Shown here piece after piece: positions 36,638 to 44,827 of a stretch of DNA of 52,625 nucleotides (positions within the stretch are counted from its first letter, which is position 1; every line of letters begins with the position of its first letter). Source of the DNA: Sphingobacteriaceae bacterium (GTDB taxonomy: Bacteria > Bacteroidota > Bacteroidia > Sphingobacteriales > Sphingobacteriaceae); the NCBI GenBank assembly GCA_947479815.1, contig CANKAT010000012.1:1-52625 (forward strand), in the 5' to 3' direction. A program made the position numbers and the translations under genes. The notes beneath the pieces were generated by a model that was given only the letters and a program-made list of their open reading frames with translations, searched no databases and was not told the origin of the DNA.

Positions 36638-37699
36638 ATGATCACGCAAGAACAAATATATAATGCACTTCGTAATGTTGAGGATCCCGATCTAAAGAAA
36701 GATCTGGTTACACTCAACATGATCGAAGATCTAAAGATTGATGGCAACAAGGTAAGTTTTTCAGTAGTTTTGACCACACCGGCCTGTCCGATGAAGGCCA
36801 TGCTTGAAAATGCCTGTCGAAATGCTATTCTTCATTTCGTGAGCAAGGATGCAGAGCTAGCTATTAATATGACCTCAAGAGTAACCAGCAGACCAGAAAG
36901 GGCCCTGGCTGGAATCAAAAATATTATTGTAGTTGCATCCGGCAAAGGAGGCGTAGGTAAATCAACTGTGGCAGTTAATTTGGCACTTGGCCTGGCTAAA
37001 AAAGGCGCGGTTGTAGGTTTGATTGATGCAGATATTTACGGACCATCCATCCCCATGATGTTTGGAGTGGAAGGTGCCCGTCCTAAATCCACTCAAAATG
37101 CTGAGGGTAAAATCCGGATAGAACCCATAGAAAAGTACGGCATCAAATTACTTTCAATCGGATTTTTTACGGATCCCAACCAGCCGGTTCCATGGCGTGG
37201 ACCGATGGTTTCAACTGCGGTAAAGCAGTTATTCAATGATGCCGACTGGGGTGAACTTGATTATCTGGTTGTAGATCTTCCGCCGGGCACGGGCGATATT
37301 CACATTACCGTTGCCCAAGGATTTCCGATCACAGGTGCTGTGATCGTTACTACGCCGCAGAATGTTGCACTTGCTGATGCTCGGAAAGGCGTTGGTATGT
37401 TTTTAATGGACTCCATTAATATTCCTCTGCTTGGAGTAGTTGAGAATATGTCTTATTTCAGTCCAGCAGAACTACCTGATAATAAGTATTATATATTCGG
37501 TAAAAATGGAGGTCAAGACCTTGCTAAGCAATTTAACACCCCATTTTTAGGTGAGATACCCTTGGTGAAAAGTATCAGTGATGCAGGTGATCTTGGAAAA
37601 CCTATAATTCTGGAAGATAATCATGCAATGGGTTCAGCCTTTTTGGAGATTGCTGAGCGTGTGGCACAACAAGTGGCTATTCTTAATGCTGTTAAATAG
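36638..37699 (+). CDS. mrp: Mrp/ApbC-type iron-sulfur cluster carrier ATPase
   Basis: P-loop NTPase that carries Fe-S clusters. An N-terminal MIP18/DUF59 domain (1-85; NVEDPDLKKDLVTLNMI, PACPMKAML) is fused to the Mrp ATPase with the deviant Walker A ASGKGGVGKST (100-110) and GLIDADIYGPSIPMM. Length 353 is normal. Oddity: the CxxC cluster-bridging motif of E. coli Mrp is absent; the matching position reads ENMSYFSPAELPDNKYY. A NifU-like gene follows 40 bases later, supporting a joint role in Fe-S assembly. Confidence 0.92.
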   Translation: MITQEQIYNALRNVEDPDLKKDLVTLNMIEDLKIDGNKVSFSVVLTTPACPMKAMLENACRNAILHFVSKDAELAINMTSRVTSRPERALAGIKNIIVVASGKGGVGKSTVAVNLALGLAKKGAVVGLIDADIYGPSIPMMFGVEGARPKSTQNAEGKIRIEPIEKYGIKLLSIGFFTDPNQPVPWRGPMVSTAVKQLFNDADWGELDYLVVDLPPGTGDIHITVAQGFPITGAVIVTTPQNVALADARKGVGMFLMDSINIPLLGVVENMSYFSPAELPDNKYYIFGKNGGQDLAKQFNTPFLGEIPLVKSISDAGDLGKPIILEDNHAMGSAFLEIAERVAQQVAILNAVK

Positions 37700-37739
37700 C
37701 ATTTTTTAAAAAAATTGTATCTTTATAAAAAGAAGAATC

Positions 37740-38018
37740 ATGGACTTGTTGCAAAGAGTTGAAAATGCATTAGACACTATCCGCCCTTATTTGGAAGCAG
37801 ATGGTGGAAATGTATCCATTGAGGAAATAACGACTGATAATGTTGTGCGGCTTAGATTGTTAGGCTCATGTGGCTCATGCCCGATGAGTATCATGACATT
37901 AAAGGCAGGTATTGAGCAGGCTATCAAACGTTCCGTTCCTGAAATTGAGTCTATTGAAGCAATCAATCTAACTGATATAGATGATCCTGAAGCGGTTTTA
38001 CCTGAACGATTAAAGTAA
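37740..38018 (+). CDS. NifU C-terminal-domain iron-sulfur scaffold
   Basis: A 92-residue NfuA-like scaffold: the Nfu domain spans nearly the whole protein (ALDTIRPYLEADGGNVS) with the cluster-binding CGSC at Cys44 and Cys47 (LGSCGSCPMS). The length shows a stand-alone Nfu without the IscU-like N-terminal half. Directly downstream of mrp and presumably co-expressed. A TATCTTTA stretch precedes it, so an internal promoter is possible. Confidence 0.93.
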   Translation: MDLLQRVENALDTIRPYLEADGGNVSIEEITTDNVVRLRLLGSCGSCPMSIMTLKAGIEQAIKRSVPEIESIEAINLTDIDDPEAVLPERLK

Positions 38019-38100
38019 ATTTACTTGCAAAATCAAGCAATATTTTATCTGTACTAAATACTATTTAACACTATTTAACATCGCTCCGATACGATTTTAC

Positions 38101-38108
38101 TAACTTTG
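38101..38108 (+). promoter_or_regulatory. -7 box 3 bases before the 38112 start
   Basis: TAACTTTG matches TAnnTTTG and ends three bases before ATG 38112. It overlaps an upstream in-frame TTG (38106), which argues for the ATG and for a leaderless mRNA. Confidence 0.45.
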
Positions 38109-38111
38109 ATT

Positions 38112-38747
38112 ATGCGAAATTGGTTATTCCTTATTTTTGTGTTTTGTTCTCTTTCCGGGTTCTCCCAGGTTAGTGGCAAGAAGCTCGTGCAATTTTCAGG
38201 AATAATTATAAACCGCGACAGCAATACTGTGGTTCCATATGTAACCATTACCAATGTAACCGGTAGGGATCAGTTTTTTTCAGCCAACTATAAAGGTTAT
38301 TTTTCATTTGTTGCCAACGAAGGTGATACTTTGGTTTTTACTGCTGTTGGTTATAAGCGTGAAGGTCTTGTAATCCCAACAAATCTATCGGATGATAAGT
38401 ATACCATTCTGATGAAGATGCAGCAAGAGGTTATTAATCTACCTATGGTGCAGGTGTATCCTTGGGCAAGCACAGATGAATTCAAGAAAGAATTCATGAC
38501 TCTTAAATTCGCAGATGATGATCTTGAAATAGCCAAGAAGAATGTTTCACGTGAAAGCTTATCAGCCATGATGGCCAGCCTTCCAAGGGATGGCGCTGAA
38601 ATGCAAAGTTTTAATTTCCAGAATAATCATAACCGCCTGGTTAACAAGAATATCAATCAGCGTCTGGCCAATCCATTGCTGAATCCTTTTGCATGGGGAG
38701 CACTTATCCAACAGATTATGCAGGGTGATAGGAGTAGGGAGCAGTAA
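38112..38747 (+). CDS. Carboxypeptidase-D-like regulatory-domain protein, exported
   Basis: A 211-residue protein with a signal peptide (NWLFLIFVFCSLSGFSQ) and a CarboxypepD_reg-like beta-sandwich (about 28-110; FSGIIINRDSNTVVPYVTITNV, YFSFVANEGDTLVFTAVGYK). The C-terminal part is helical and Gln/Asn-rich with no recognised domain. Same design as the protein at 20071. I start it at ATG 38112 rather than TTG 38106 because the TTG lies inside a -7 box. Envelope function unknown. Its stop is followed 8 bases later by heptamer repeats. Confidence 0.78.
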   Translation: MRNWLFLIFVFCSLSGFSQVSGKKLVQFSGIIINRDSNTVVPYVTITNVTGRDQFFSANYKGYFSFVANEGDTLVFTAVGYKREGLVIPTNLSDDKYTILMKMQQEVINLPMVQVYPWASTDEFKKEFMTLKFADDDLEIAKKNVSRESLSAMMASLPRDGAEMQSFNFQNNHNRLVNKNINQRLANPLLNPFAWGALIQQIMQGDRSREQ

Positions 38748-38755
38748 GGGTTGGA

Positions 38756-38804
38756 GTTGTAAGTTGTAAGTTGTAAGTTATAGGTTGTAGGTTGTAGGTT
38801 GTAA
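38756..38804 (+). repeat. Seven tandem heptamers
   Basis: Seven consecutive 7-base units: gttgtaa three times, gttatag, gttgtag twice, gttgtaa. They start 9 bases past a stop codon. The same unit occurs at 31285-31312. Confidence 0.8.
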
Positions 38805-38846
38805 GTTTTAATTCTGCTGCAGATAAAAATTCTAAACAATCCTGGT

Positions 38847-38925
38847 GTCGTTGCGAGGAGGAACGACGAAGCAATCTCAAGATCTGAATTCAATTGTAAT
38901 TTGAGATTGCTGCGCTCGCAATGAC
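38847..38925. repeat. Interrupted inverted repeat (REP-like)
   Basis: Inner arms gcaatctcaa (38871-38880) and ttgagattgc (38901-38910) are perfect. Outer arms gtcgttgcgag (38847-38857) and ctcgcaatgac (38915-38925) pair at 10 of 11 positions. From memory this core resembles a dispersed intergenic element seen in many bacterial genomes; that recollection is unverified. Confidence 0.65.
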
Positions 38926-39072
38926 AAAGCTGAAAGGGGAAAGCTGAAAGCCAAAAGGAGAAAGCTGAGGTGAGACAATTCTCTGATTTTTAATCAAAAA
39001 TGAATAGTCAAAGCACTAACTACTCTATACTAATTACTAACTACTCTATACTAACTACTAGATTCTAACCAC

Positions 39073-39645
39073 CTACCTTCTGCCCTTCTTAACCGCAGGA
39101 AACTTCATTTTATAATCAACCTTCACAATTCCCTTTGAAATTGAGGTCAGTCTATTTTTGAGCATGGCTTTACGTAGTGGACTTAATTTATCGACAAAGA
39201 GTTTACCATCAATATGATCGTATTCATGCTGAATAATTCGCGCTGCTAGCCCGCTGAATGTTTCTTCATGTTCCTCCCAGTTTTCATCAAAATAAGAAAT
39301 GGTCACATTTTGCTTTCTGTCTATATCTTCACGGATATCAGGTATGCTTAAACATCCTTCATTGAAAGACCATTTTTCGCCGTTCTCTTGAAGAATCTCG
39401 GCATTGATAAATACCTTTTTGAAATCTGTAAGTGCAGGTTCATCTTCAGCAAAAGAAGTGGCATCAATCACGAATAAACGGATTGATAACCCAATCTGAG
39501 GAGCCGCAAGACCTACGCCATGTGCACCATACATGGTTTCAAACATATTAGCGATCAAAACATTCAATTCAGGATAATCTGCCGTAATATCTGCACCTTT
39601 TTTACGAAGAACTGAATCTCCATAGGCTATGATGGGTAATTTCAT
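39073..39645 (-). CDS. def: Peptide deformylase
   Basis: Removes the N-formyl group from nascent proteins. The three motifs are intact: GVGLAAPQIG (43-52), EGCLS with metal ligand Cys98, and HEYDH (140-144) with the catalytic Glu. Length 190 is usual. A full promoter lies directly upstream (39650-39680), giving an mRNA that starts at or next to the ATG. It faces away from the plus-strand neighbour and follows the rhamnose operon but has its own promoter. Confidence 0.96.
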   Translation of the reverse strand: MKLPIIAYGDSVLRKKGADITADYPELNVLIANMFETMYGAHGVGLAAPQIGLSIRLFVIDATSFAEDEPALTDFKKVFINAEILQENGEKWSFNEGCLSIPDIREDIDRKQNVTISYFDENWEEHEETFSGLAARIIQHEYDHIDGKLFVDKLSPLRKAMLKNRLTSISKGIVKVDYKMKFPAVKKGRR

Positions 39646-39649
39646 AGTA

Positions 39650-39680
39650 CAAAAATAGAATCTTTAGCCGAGCTTACAAA
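39650..39680 (-). promoter_or_regulatory. Complete promoter for def
   Basis: On the minus strand TTTG (39677-39680), 19 bases, then TATTTTTG (39650-39657) match the Bacteroidota -33/-7 consensus with ideal spacing. The -7 box ends four bases before the def ATG, so little or no 5' leader is expected. Confidence 0.65.
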
Positions 39681-39702
39681 GCGTAAGGTTTTTGAACAGG
39701 AA

Positions 39703-40023
39703 TTAATCCAAATGAAACACCATTTCAAGAGGTTTTGAAACCGGTGAATTATCCGCATTCGTATCCATAATATCAGCCATATACGCCCACCAGCGTTTAA
39801 CAATTTTATTTTTACTCAAATCTTGCGAAGTGCCCGGTCCCGATATTTTCTGAACAGCAAAAAGGATATCAGTCTCTTCATCCAGAAATATGGAATAATC
39901 GTGGATACCATTTTCTTTTAAAAGAGCACTCAATTCAGGCCATATTAGGTCGTGACGGCGTTTGTACTCCTCTTTGAAACCAGGTTTCAGTTTCATTTTA
40001 AATGCAGCGATCTTCTCCATCAT
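39703..40023 (-). CDS. rhaM: L-rhamnose mutarotase
   Basis: Interconverts alpha and beta anomers of L-rhamnose. At 106 residues it has the RhaM signatures: KMKLKPGFKEEYKRRHDLIWPEL at the start, the catalytic-site HDYSIFLDEE and a WW-like RWWAYMADIMDTN. Last gene of the rhamnose operon, 49 bases behind the kinase. Cytoplasmic. Confidence 0.93.
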   Translation of the reverse strand: MMEKIAAFKMKLKPGFKEEYKRRHDLIWPELSALLKENGIHDYSIFLDEETDILFAVQKISGPGTSQDLSKNKIVKRWWAYMADIMDTNADNSPVSKPLEMVFHLD

Positions 40024-40072
40024 TTATTTTTTATACCAGGTTATTAATCATCATTAAATTAATCTCCCAAAT

Positions 40073-41410
40073 TTATTTTCCGGAATAAAACTTCAGCTCA
40101 ATTAAATCGCTTGGTAATGGAATATCTCCCAATGATTGATGAACAACTAAAGCTGTACCCATTGCAGTGGCCTGTGCCATGGATGCGGCAAAAACCTCCA
40201 TTTCAGGAAACATTAAGGATAACAAATTCATATAAATGGAGTTTTTACTAAAGCCTCCATCTACAAAGATCCTGTTCACATTTGATCCATTTAGAATCAA
40301 CTGTGTTGATCTTTTTTGTTTTTTTATCAAGTTTAATATTAAGTGATGATAGGCTTCTGCATCTGATGAAAATGCAGCAAGTTCTTGTTTTGAGAAATCC
40401 TCATCTTTCATTTCTATATTTTCCAGAGCCAAAAGACTCTTGTCAAAAGACATTTCTTCAAATCTAGATTTAGGCTTCCCATAATATTCAGCGATCCGGT
40501 TTACTTCTTGCTCATGCTCATGGCCGGCAAATAAGCGCGATGCCTTGACCGGTGTGCCCTTGTATTGTAAATAACAAAGGCAATCTGATTCAAGTTCTAC
40601 TTTGCTTAGCGGGCTTACATTAAAGGGGTTTAAACTAATGCACCAAGTACCGGTTGAGATCAGTACAAATGGCTCTTTAAAACTAATCAGATAGGGATTT
40701 ATAGCTGCAGAACTATCGTGAAGACCTATTCCCGAATCAAAAGAATGGCCCTCAAAGCTGGTTTTAATTCGTTCATCTGAGGCGGCAATTGGAGCCAGCT
40801 TACCCAAAAGATTTTCGTCGATCAACCATTGGTGATATTCGTTTTTGCTGAAATCCCAGAAATTGGTATGGCATCCAATACTGGTAATGTCACTAACTAA
40901 TTTTCCGGAGATAAGATAACTCAGATATTGCGGTAGGTGTAAAACTGTCTTGATCTTTTTGAGCAATTCCGGCCGTTCATATTTTATCCGATAAAGCTGC
41001 ATCCCTGAATTTAAGCTTCCCAATACCGGCGAAGCTGTTTTATATGCAAAATCATCCTTACCTCCATAGCTTGAATAGAACTGTTCCAAGAGTTCATCCG
41101 GATAAGGCTTCAGGTAATTATACAGCGGTGTTAATGGCTTTCCATTTTCATCCAAATAAACGAGGCTTGCCCCATACGAAGAAAAATTAACAGCCTTTAT
41201 ATCAAAATTAGGATTACTGAAAATTGATCTCATCGTATTAAATACAAAGAGACTTAAACTATCCAAATCTTCACATGGAAAGCCATCCTCATCTACCATT
41301 TCGGCAAGGTTTCTGGATTGCTCAAAAACTACCTGATAATGCTCATTGAACAAAAGGAGTTTTTTATTGGTTTTCCCAATGTCAAAAACGGCAATAACTG
41401 GGATCTTCAT
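40073..41410 (-). CDS. rhaB: FGGY-family rhamnulokinase
   Basis: Phosphorylates L-rhamnulose to the 1-phosphate. N-terminal ATPase-fold motif AVFDIGKTNKKLLLF, the SYGASLVYLDENG substrate region, and the C-terminal adenosine motif VDGGFSKNSIYMNLL. At 445 residues it is of the divergent Bacteroidota type rather than the E. coli RhaB type, so the specificity rests on its place between rhaI and rhaM. Starts 15 bases after the rhaI stop. Confidence 0.88.
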   Translation of the reverse strand: MKIPVIAVFDIGKTNKKLLLFNEHYQVVFEQSRNLAEMVDEDGFPCEDLDSLSLFVFNTMRSIFSNPNFDIKAVNFSSYGASLVYLDENGKPLTPLYNYLKPYPDELLEQFYSSYGGKDDFAYKTASPVLGSLNSGMQLYRIKYERPELLKKIKTVLHLPQYLSYLISGKLVSDITSIGCHTNFWDFSKNEYHQWLIDENLLGKLAPIAASDERIKTSFEGHSFDSGIGLHDSSAAINPYLISFKEPFVLISTGTWCISLNPFNVSPLSKVELESDCLCYLQYKGTPVKASRLFAGHEHEQEVNRIAEYYGKPKSRFEEMSFDKSLLALENIEMKDEDFSKQELAAFSSDAEAYHHLILNLIKKQKRSTQLILNGSNVNRIFVDGGFSKNSIYMNLLSLMFPEMEVFAASMAQATAMGTALVVHQSLGDIPLPSDLIELKFYSGK

Positions 41411-41425
41411 ATTAGTTTTTTATGA

Positions 41426-42700
41426 TTATAAGCCAGTAGCTACCGTTTCAAAGCCCCGCTCCTTGATTAATTCTTGCCTTACATCAAGCTTGCGGAATAA
41501 ACCAATAGGATCTAAGGCACCACCTGCTCGTAAACGAGCTTCGGCAACTAATGGTCTGACATCGGTGCGGAAACTATCCTGCAGAATCTCCTGTGCTTTG
41601 GCTACATCATTTTTTAACTGTGCTTCCTTGAGTGCAACTCTGTCTACAATCAATGCCTGAGTGTAGGCAATCATAATGGCCTCAACAGATTGTAAAAGAT
41701 CTTCAAGTGGATCTTTAACATTATGTGATGCATCAATCATCCATCCCAAATCAGTTGCATGGTTCATTTTACGATCATCCATCCCTTCAATCAGTTCATT
41801 GAAGATCAGAAATAACTGGTATGGTTTGATACTGCCGGCAGTAAGGTCATCATCACCATATTTTGAATCGTTGAAATGAAAACCACCCAGTTTGCCTTCC
41901 ATTAACAATAAAGAAACAATCTGCTCAATATTAGCATTGGGTAAATGATGGCCTAAATCTACCAGAGTGAACGCTTTCGGACCTAATTTGCTGGCATATA
42001 AAAGCGATTGACCCCAGTCGCCAACAGTAGTTGAGTAAAAATTAGGTTCATATGCTTTATACTCAATGAACATTTTCCAGTCAGCCGGTAAGGCAGCATA
42101 AATCTCTCTTAAGCTAGCCAAGGTATTTTGAAAAGCAGTTCTGAAATTCAACTGACCAGGGAAGCATGATCCATCTGCAAGCCATACGGTCAAAGACTTA
42201 GAGCCCAGCTCAATGCCATGTTTGATTACCTCAATATTATGATCAATTGCCTGCTTCCTAAATGCCGGATCAACGTGTTGAAGCGATCCATATTTATAGC
42301 TTTCTTCTTGGCCTTTCTGATCCTGAAATGTATTGGAATTCATTGCATCAAAGCGTAATCCATGTTCACTTGCCAGATCTCTGATCGCCTGATAATCTTT
42401 CGGAATATCCCATGGGATATGCAAAGAAATGGCATTGCCTGAACAGTTCAGTTTATGGATTAATCCCACATCTTCGATCTTTTCCTCCAAATTTCTGGGT
42501 TCACCACCACCTGGAAAACGACCAAAACGAGTACCCCCATTGCCCAATGCCCAGCTAGGAATGGCAATCTGGAAGTCAATCAGTTTTGATATAATTAATT
42601 CAAAATCCTTTAGCTGTGATTTCAAAAAATCAAACTTCGACCTGTGAAGATCGATAGCTCTCTGGTTGTGTTCATCAATTAAACTGTCAGTTAGCTTCAT
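41426..42700 (-). CDS. rhaI: L-rhamnose isomerase (Pseudomonas stutzeri-type)
   Basis: Converts L-rhamnose to L-rhamnulose with a TIM-barrel of the xylose-isomerase superfamily. Metal and catalytic residues are in the EYKAYEPNFY, DLGHHLPNANIEQIV and GGFHFNDSKYGDDDL stretches, and the AIPSWALGNGGTRFGRFPGGGEPR opening marks the RhaI type, distinct from E. coli RhaA. Length 424 is normal. It begins 6 bases after the fused aldolase-dehydrogenase stop. Confidence 0.92.
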   Translation of the reverse strand: MKLTDSLIDEHNQRAIDLHRSKFDFLKSQLKDFELIISKLIDFQIAIPSWALGNGGTRFGRFPGGGEPRNLEEKIEDVGLIHKLNCSGNAISLHIPWDIPKDYQAIRDLASEHGLRFDAMNSNTFQDQKGQEESYKYGSLQHVDPAFRKQAIDHNIEVIKHGIELGSKSLTVWLADGSCFPGQLNFRTAFQNTLASLREIYAALPADWKMFIEYKAYEPNFYSTTVGDWGQSLLYASKLGPKAFTLVDLGHHLPNANIEQIVSLLLMEGKLGGFHFNDSKYGDDDLTAGSIKPYQLFLIFNELIEGMDDRKMNHATDLGWMIDASHNVKDPLEDLLQSVEAIMIAYTQALIVDRVALKEAQLKNDVAKAQEILQDSFRTDVRPLVAEARLRAGGALDPIGLFRKLDVRQELIKERGFETVATGL

Positions 42701-42706
42701 ATACTA

Positions 42707-44821
42707 TTATCTTACAAAAGCCATGGCTACTCCACCATCCACATTCAAAACATTTCCTGTCGACTTGCTTAATAAACCTCCCACAAATGCATAACATGCA
42801 TTGGCTATATCTTCTGGTAATATGGTTTCATTCAATAGGGTGCGTTTGGCATAGAATGCAGGAAGTTCAGCCACCGTGATTCCATATGCTTTTGCTCTGC
42901 CTTCTGCCCAGGCGCCTTCCCAGATTTTACTATCAGCGATCACGGCATCCGGATTCACTACATTTACTCGGATCTTATCTGGACCCAGTTCAGCGGCATT
43001 CAAACGACTGAGATGTAACTGTGCGGCTTTTGCAGAGCCATATCCAGCATTATTTGGGCCTGAAACTAGGGCATTTTTACTTACAATATTCAAAATATCA
43101 CCGCCTCTTTTCTGTTTTCTTAAAACACTCACCGCTTGTTGTGTGATTTTAAACTGTCCCTTAACAAGAACATCATAAAGCAAATCCCAATCTTTATCGG
43201 TATGCTCTTCAATTGGTTTTGAAATTGATAATCCGGCACAATTGACCACAATATCGATTCCGCCGAAGTTTAAAGCCGCATGTGAAAAAGCATTTTTTAT
43301 ACCGGCGTCTTCAGTAACATTTAATTGTACAGTAGCATAGCTGTCGCGTCCAAATTCTTTCAGAAACTGAGCTCCGGCTGCTGCAAGTCGATCCTGATCT
43401 AGATCATTCAATACAACCACAGCACCCTCTTCAGCAAACTTTCTAGATATTGCTTTCCCAATACCGCCTGCACTGCCTGTTACCAAGGCAATCTTGCCGC
43501 TTAATGATTTAGGTTTTGGCATTCGCTGAAGTTTTGCTTCTTCGAGCAACCAGTATTCAATATTGAATGCTTCTTGTCTTGGGAGTGAAGTATATTCTGA
43601 GATAGCTTCTGCACCGCGCATCACATTGATTGCATTGGTATAAAATTCTGCAGCTACACGGGCCGTTTGTTTATCCTTTGAGAAAGAGAACAATCCAACT
43701 CCCGGGTAAAGTATAATAACCGGGTTTGAATCTCTTATAGCCGGAGAGTTTGGATGCTTGCAGCTAGTATAATATTCAGCATACATCTTTCTGTAGGCTT
43801 CAAACAATGGCTCAATCTGAGCTCGGAGCTCTTCAACATTATCCAGATCAGCGTCTGGTTTAAGGTTAAGGATCAAAGGACTAATTTTCGTTCTTAAAAA
43901 ATGATCCGGGCAGCTAGTTCCCATTGGAGCCAGTCTATCAAGATCATTTGAATTGATAAACTCTAAAACCCGTGAATCATCTGTAAAATGCCCAATCATG
44001 GAACGTTCTGATGAACACAGTCCACGTAAAACAGGTGCAATTCTTGCTGCCTGCTCTTTTCTTTGCTGTTCTGCCAATCCCTCAATTTTCTTCCCACCAA
44101 ATACACTTCCATTCTTTCTTACACTTTCTTCAATGTATTCGGCACATTTTTCAACTACTTCTAATGTATTGACATACGATTCATAGGCGGTATCGCCCCA
44201 AGTAAATAGCCCGTGTGAACCTAACATAATTCCTCTGATTCCCGGATTACTATCCAGGCAGGCTTTTAGCTCTAAGCCTAGTTCAAAACCCGGCTTTCTC
44301 CAATCAACCCAGCCGATGGTATTATCAAAAAGCTCTGCGGTAATACGCTTGCCATCTTTGGCTGCTGCAATAGCAATTGCCGCATCGGGATGAAGATGAT
44401 CAATATGCTTGAACGGAAGAAACCCATGAAGGGGTGTATCAATTGAAGGAGCTTTTGAATTTAGATCATAGATACAATGATTGAAAAGTTCAACCATTTC
44501 ATCCTCATGCTCCAGTCCGCGATAGATATTTTTCAAATTAATTAAACGGTCATTGTATAACGCTGCCAGTCCGCTGCGCTTAAGAGTACCAATATCGCCC
44601 CCAGATCCTTTGATCCACATGATTTCAGTCTCTACACCAGTTAAGGGATCCTTAGCCATAGCCTTGCAGGATGTATTGCCACCACCATAATTGGTTAAAC
44701 GAAGGTCAGCACCCAACAGGTTAGATCTGTAAATCAGCAAGCCTACTTCATCATTGGCAAGTTTCGCGGCTTCAGCTACGTCCCAGAGGTAGCTTACGTG
44801 TTTATAATTTGTATTTGACAT
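42707..44821 (-). CDS. Fused rhamnulose-1-phosphate aldolase / lactaldehyde dehydrogenase
   Basis: Bifunctional RhaE-RhaW type protein of 704 residues. Residues 1-430 form a class II aldolase domain (RLTNYGGGNTSCK, ILGSHGLFTWGD metal site and HPDAAIAIAA), which splits rhamnulose-1-phosphate to DHAP and L-lactaldehyde. Residues about 440-704 form a short-chain dehydrogenase with VTGSAGGIGKA from Val447 and catalytic Tyr594/Lys598 (YGSAK), expected to oxidise lactaldehyde to lactate with NAD. The fusion channels a reactive aldehyde. Six-base gaps on both sides show tight coupling to rhaT and rhaI. Confidence 0.92.
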   Translation of the reverse strand: MSNTNYKHVSYLWDVAEAAKLANDEVGLLIYRSNLLGADLRLTNYGGGNTSCKAMAKDPLTGVETEIMWIKGSGGDIGTLKRSGLAALYNDRLINLKNIYRGLEHEDEMVELFNHCIYDLNSKAPSIDTPLHGFLPFKHIDHLHPDAAIAIAAAKDGKRITAELFDNTIGWVDWRKPGFELGLELKACLDSNPGIRGIMLGSHGLFTWGDTAYESYVNTLEVVEKCAEYIEESVRKNGSVFGGKKIEGLAEQQRKEQAARIAPVLRGLCSSERSMIGHFTDDSRVLEFINSNDLDRLAPMGTSCPDHFLRTKISPLILNLKPDADLDNVEELRAQIEPLFEAYRKMYAEYYTSCKHPNSPAIRDSNPVIILYPGVGLFSFSKDKQTARVAAEFYTNAINVMRGAEAISEYTSLPRQEAFNIEYWLLEEAKLQRMPKPKSLSGKIALVTGSAGGIGKAISRKFAEEGAVVVLNDLDQDRLAAAGAQFLKEFGRDSYATVQLNVTEDAGIKNAFSHAALNFGGIDIVVNCAGLSISKPIEEHTDKDWDLLYDVLVKGQFKITQQAVSVLRKQKRGGDILNIVSKNALVSGPNNAGYGSAKAAQLHLSRLNAAELGPDKIRVNVVNPDAVIADSKIWEGAWAEGRAKAYGITVAELPAFYAKRTLLNETILPEDIANACYAFVGGLLSKSTGNVLNVDGGVAMAFVR

Positions 44822-44827
44822 AATAGA

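Larger units (their letters stand above)
38748..39072. other. Repeat-filled intergenic region
   Basis: Three kinds of repeat fill the gap between 38747 and def: seven heptamers (38756-38804), an interrupted inverted repeat (38847-38925) and short tandem tracts, namely an aaagctga-rich run after 38926 and a 16-bp unit present twice (39016-39031, 39037-39052). No gene or promoter seen. Confidence 0.6.
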
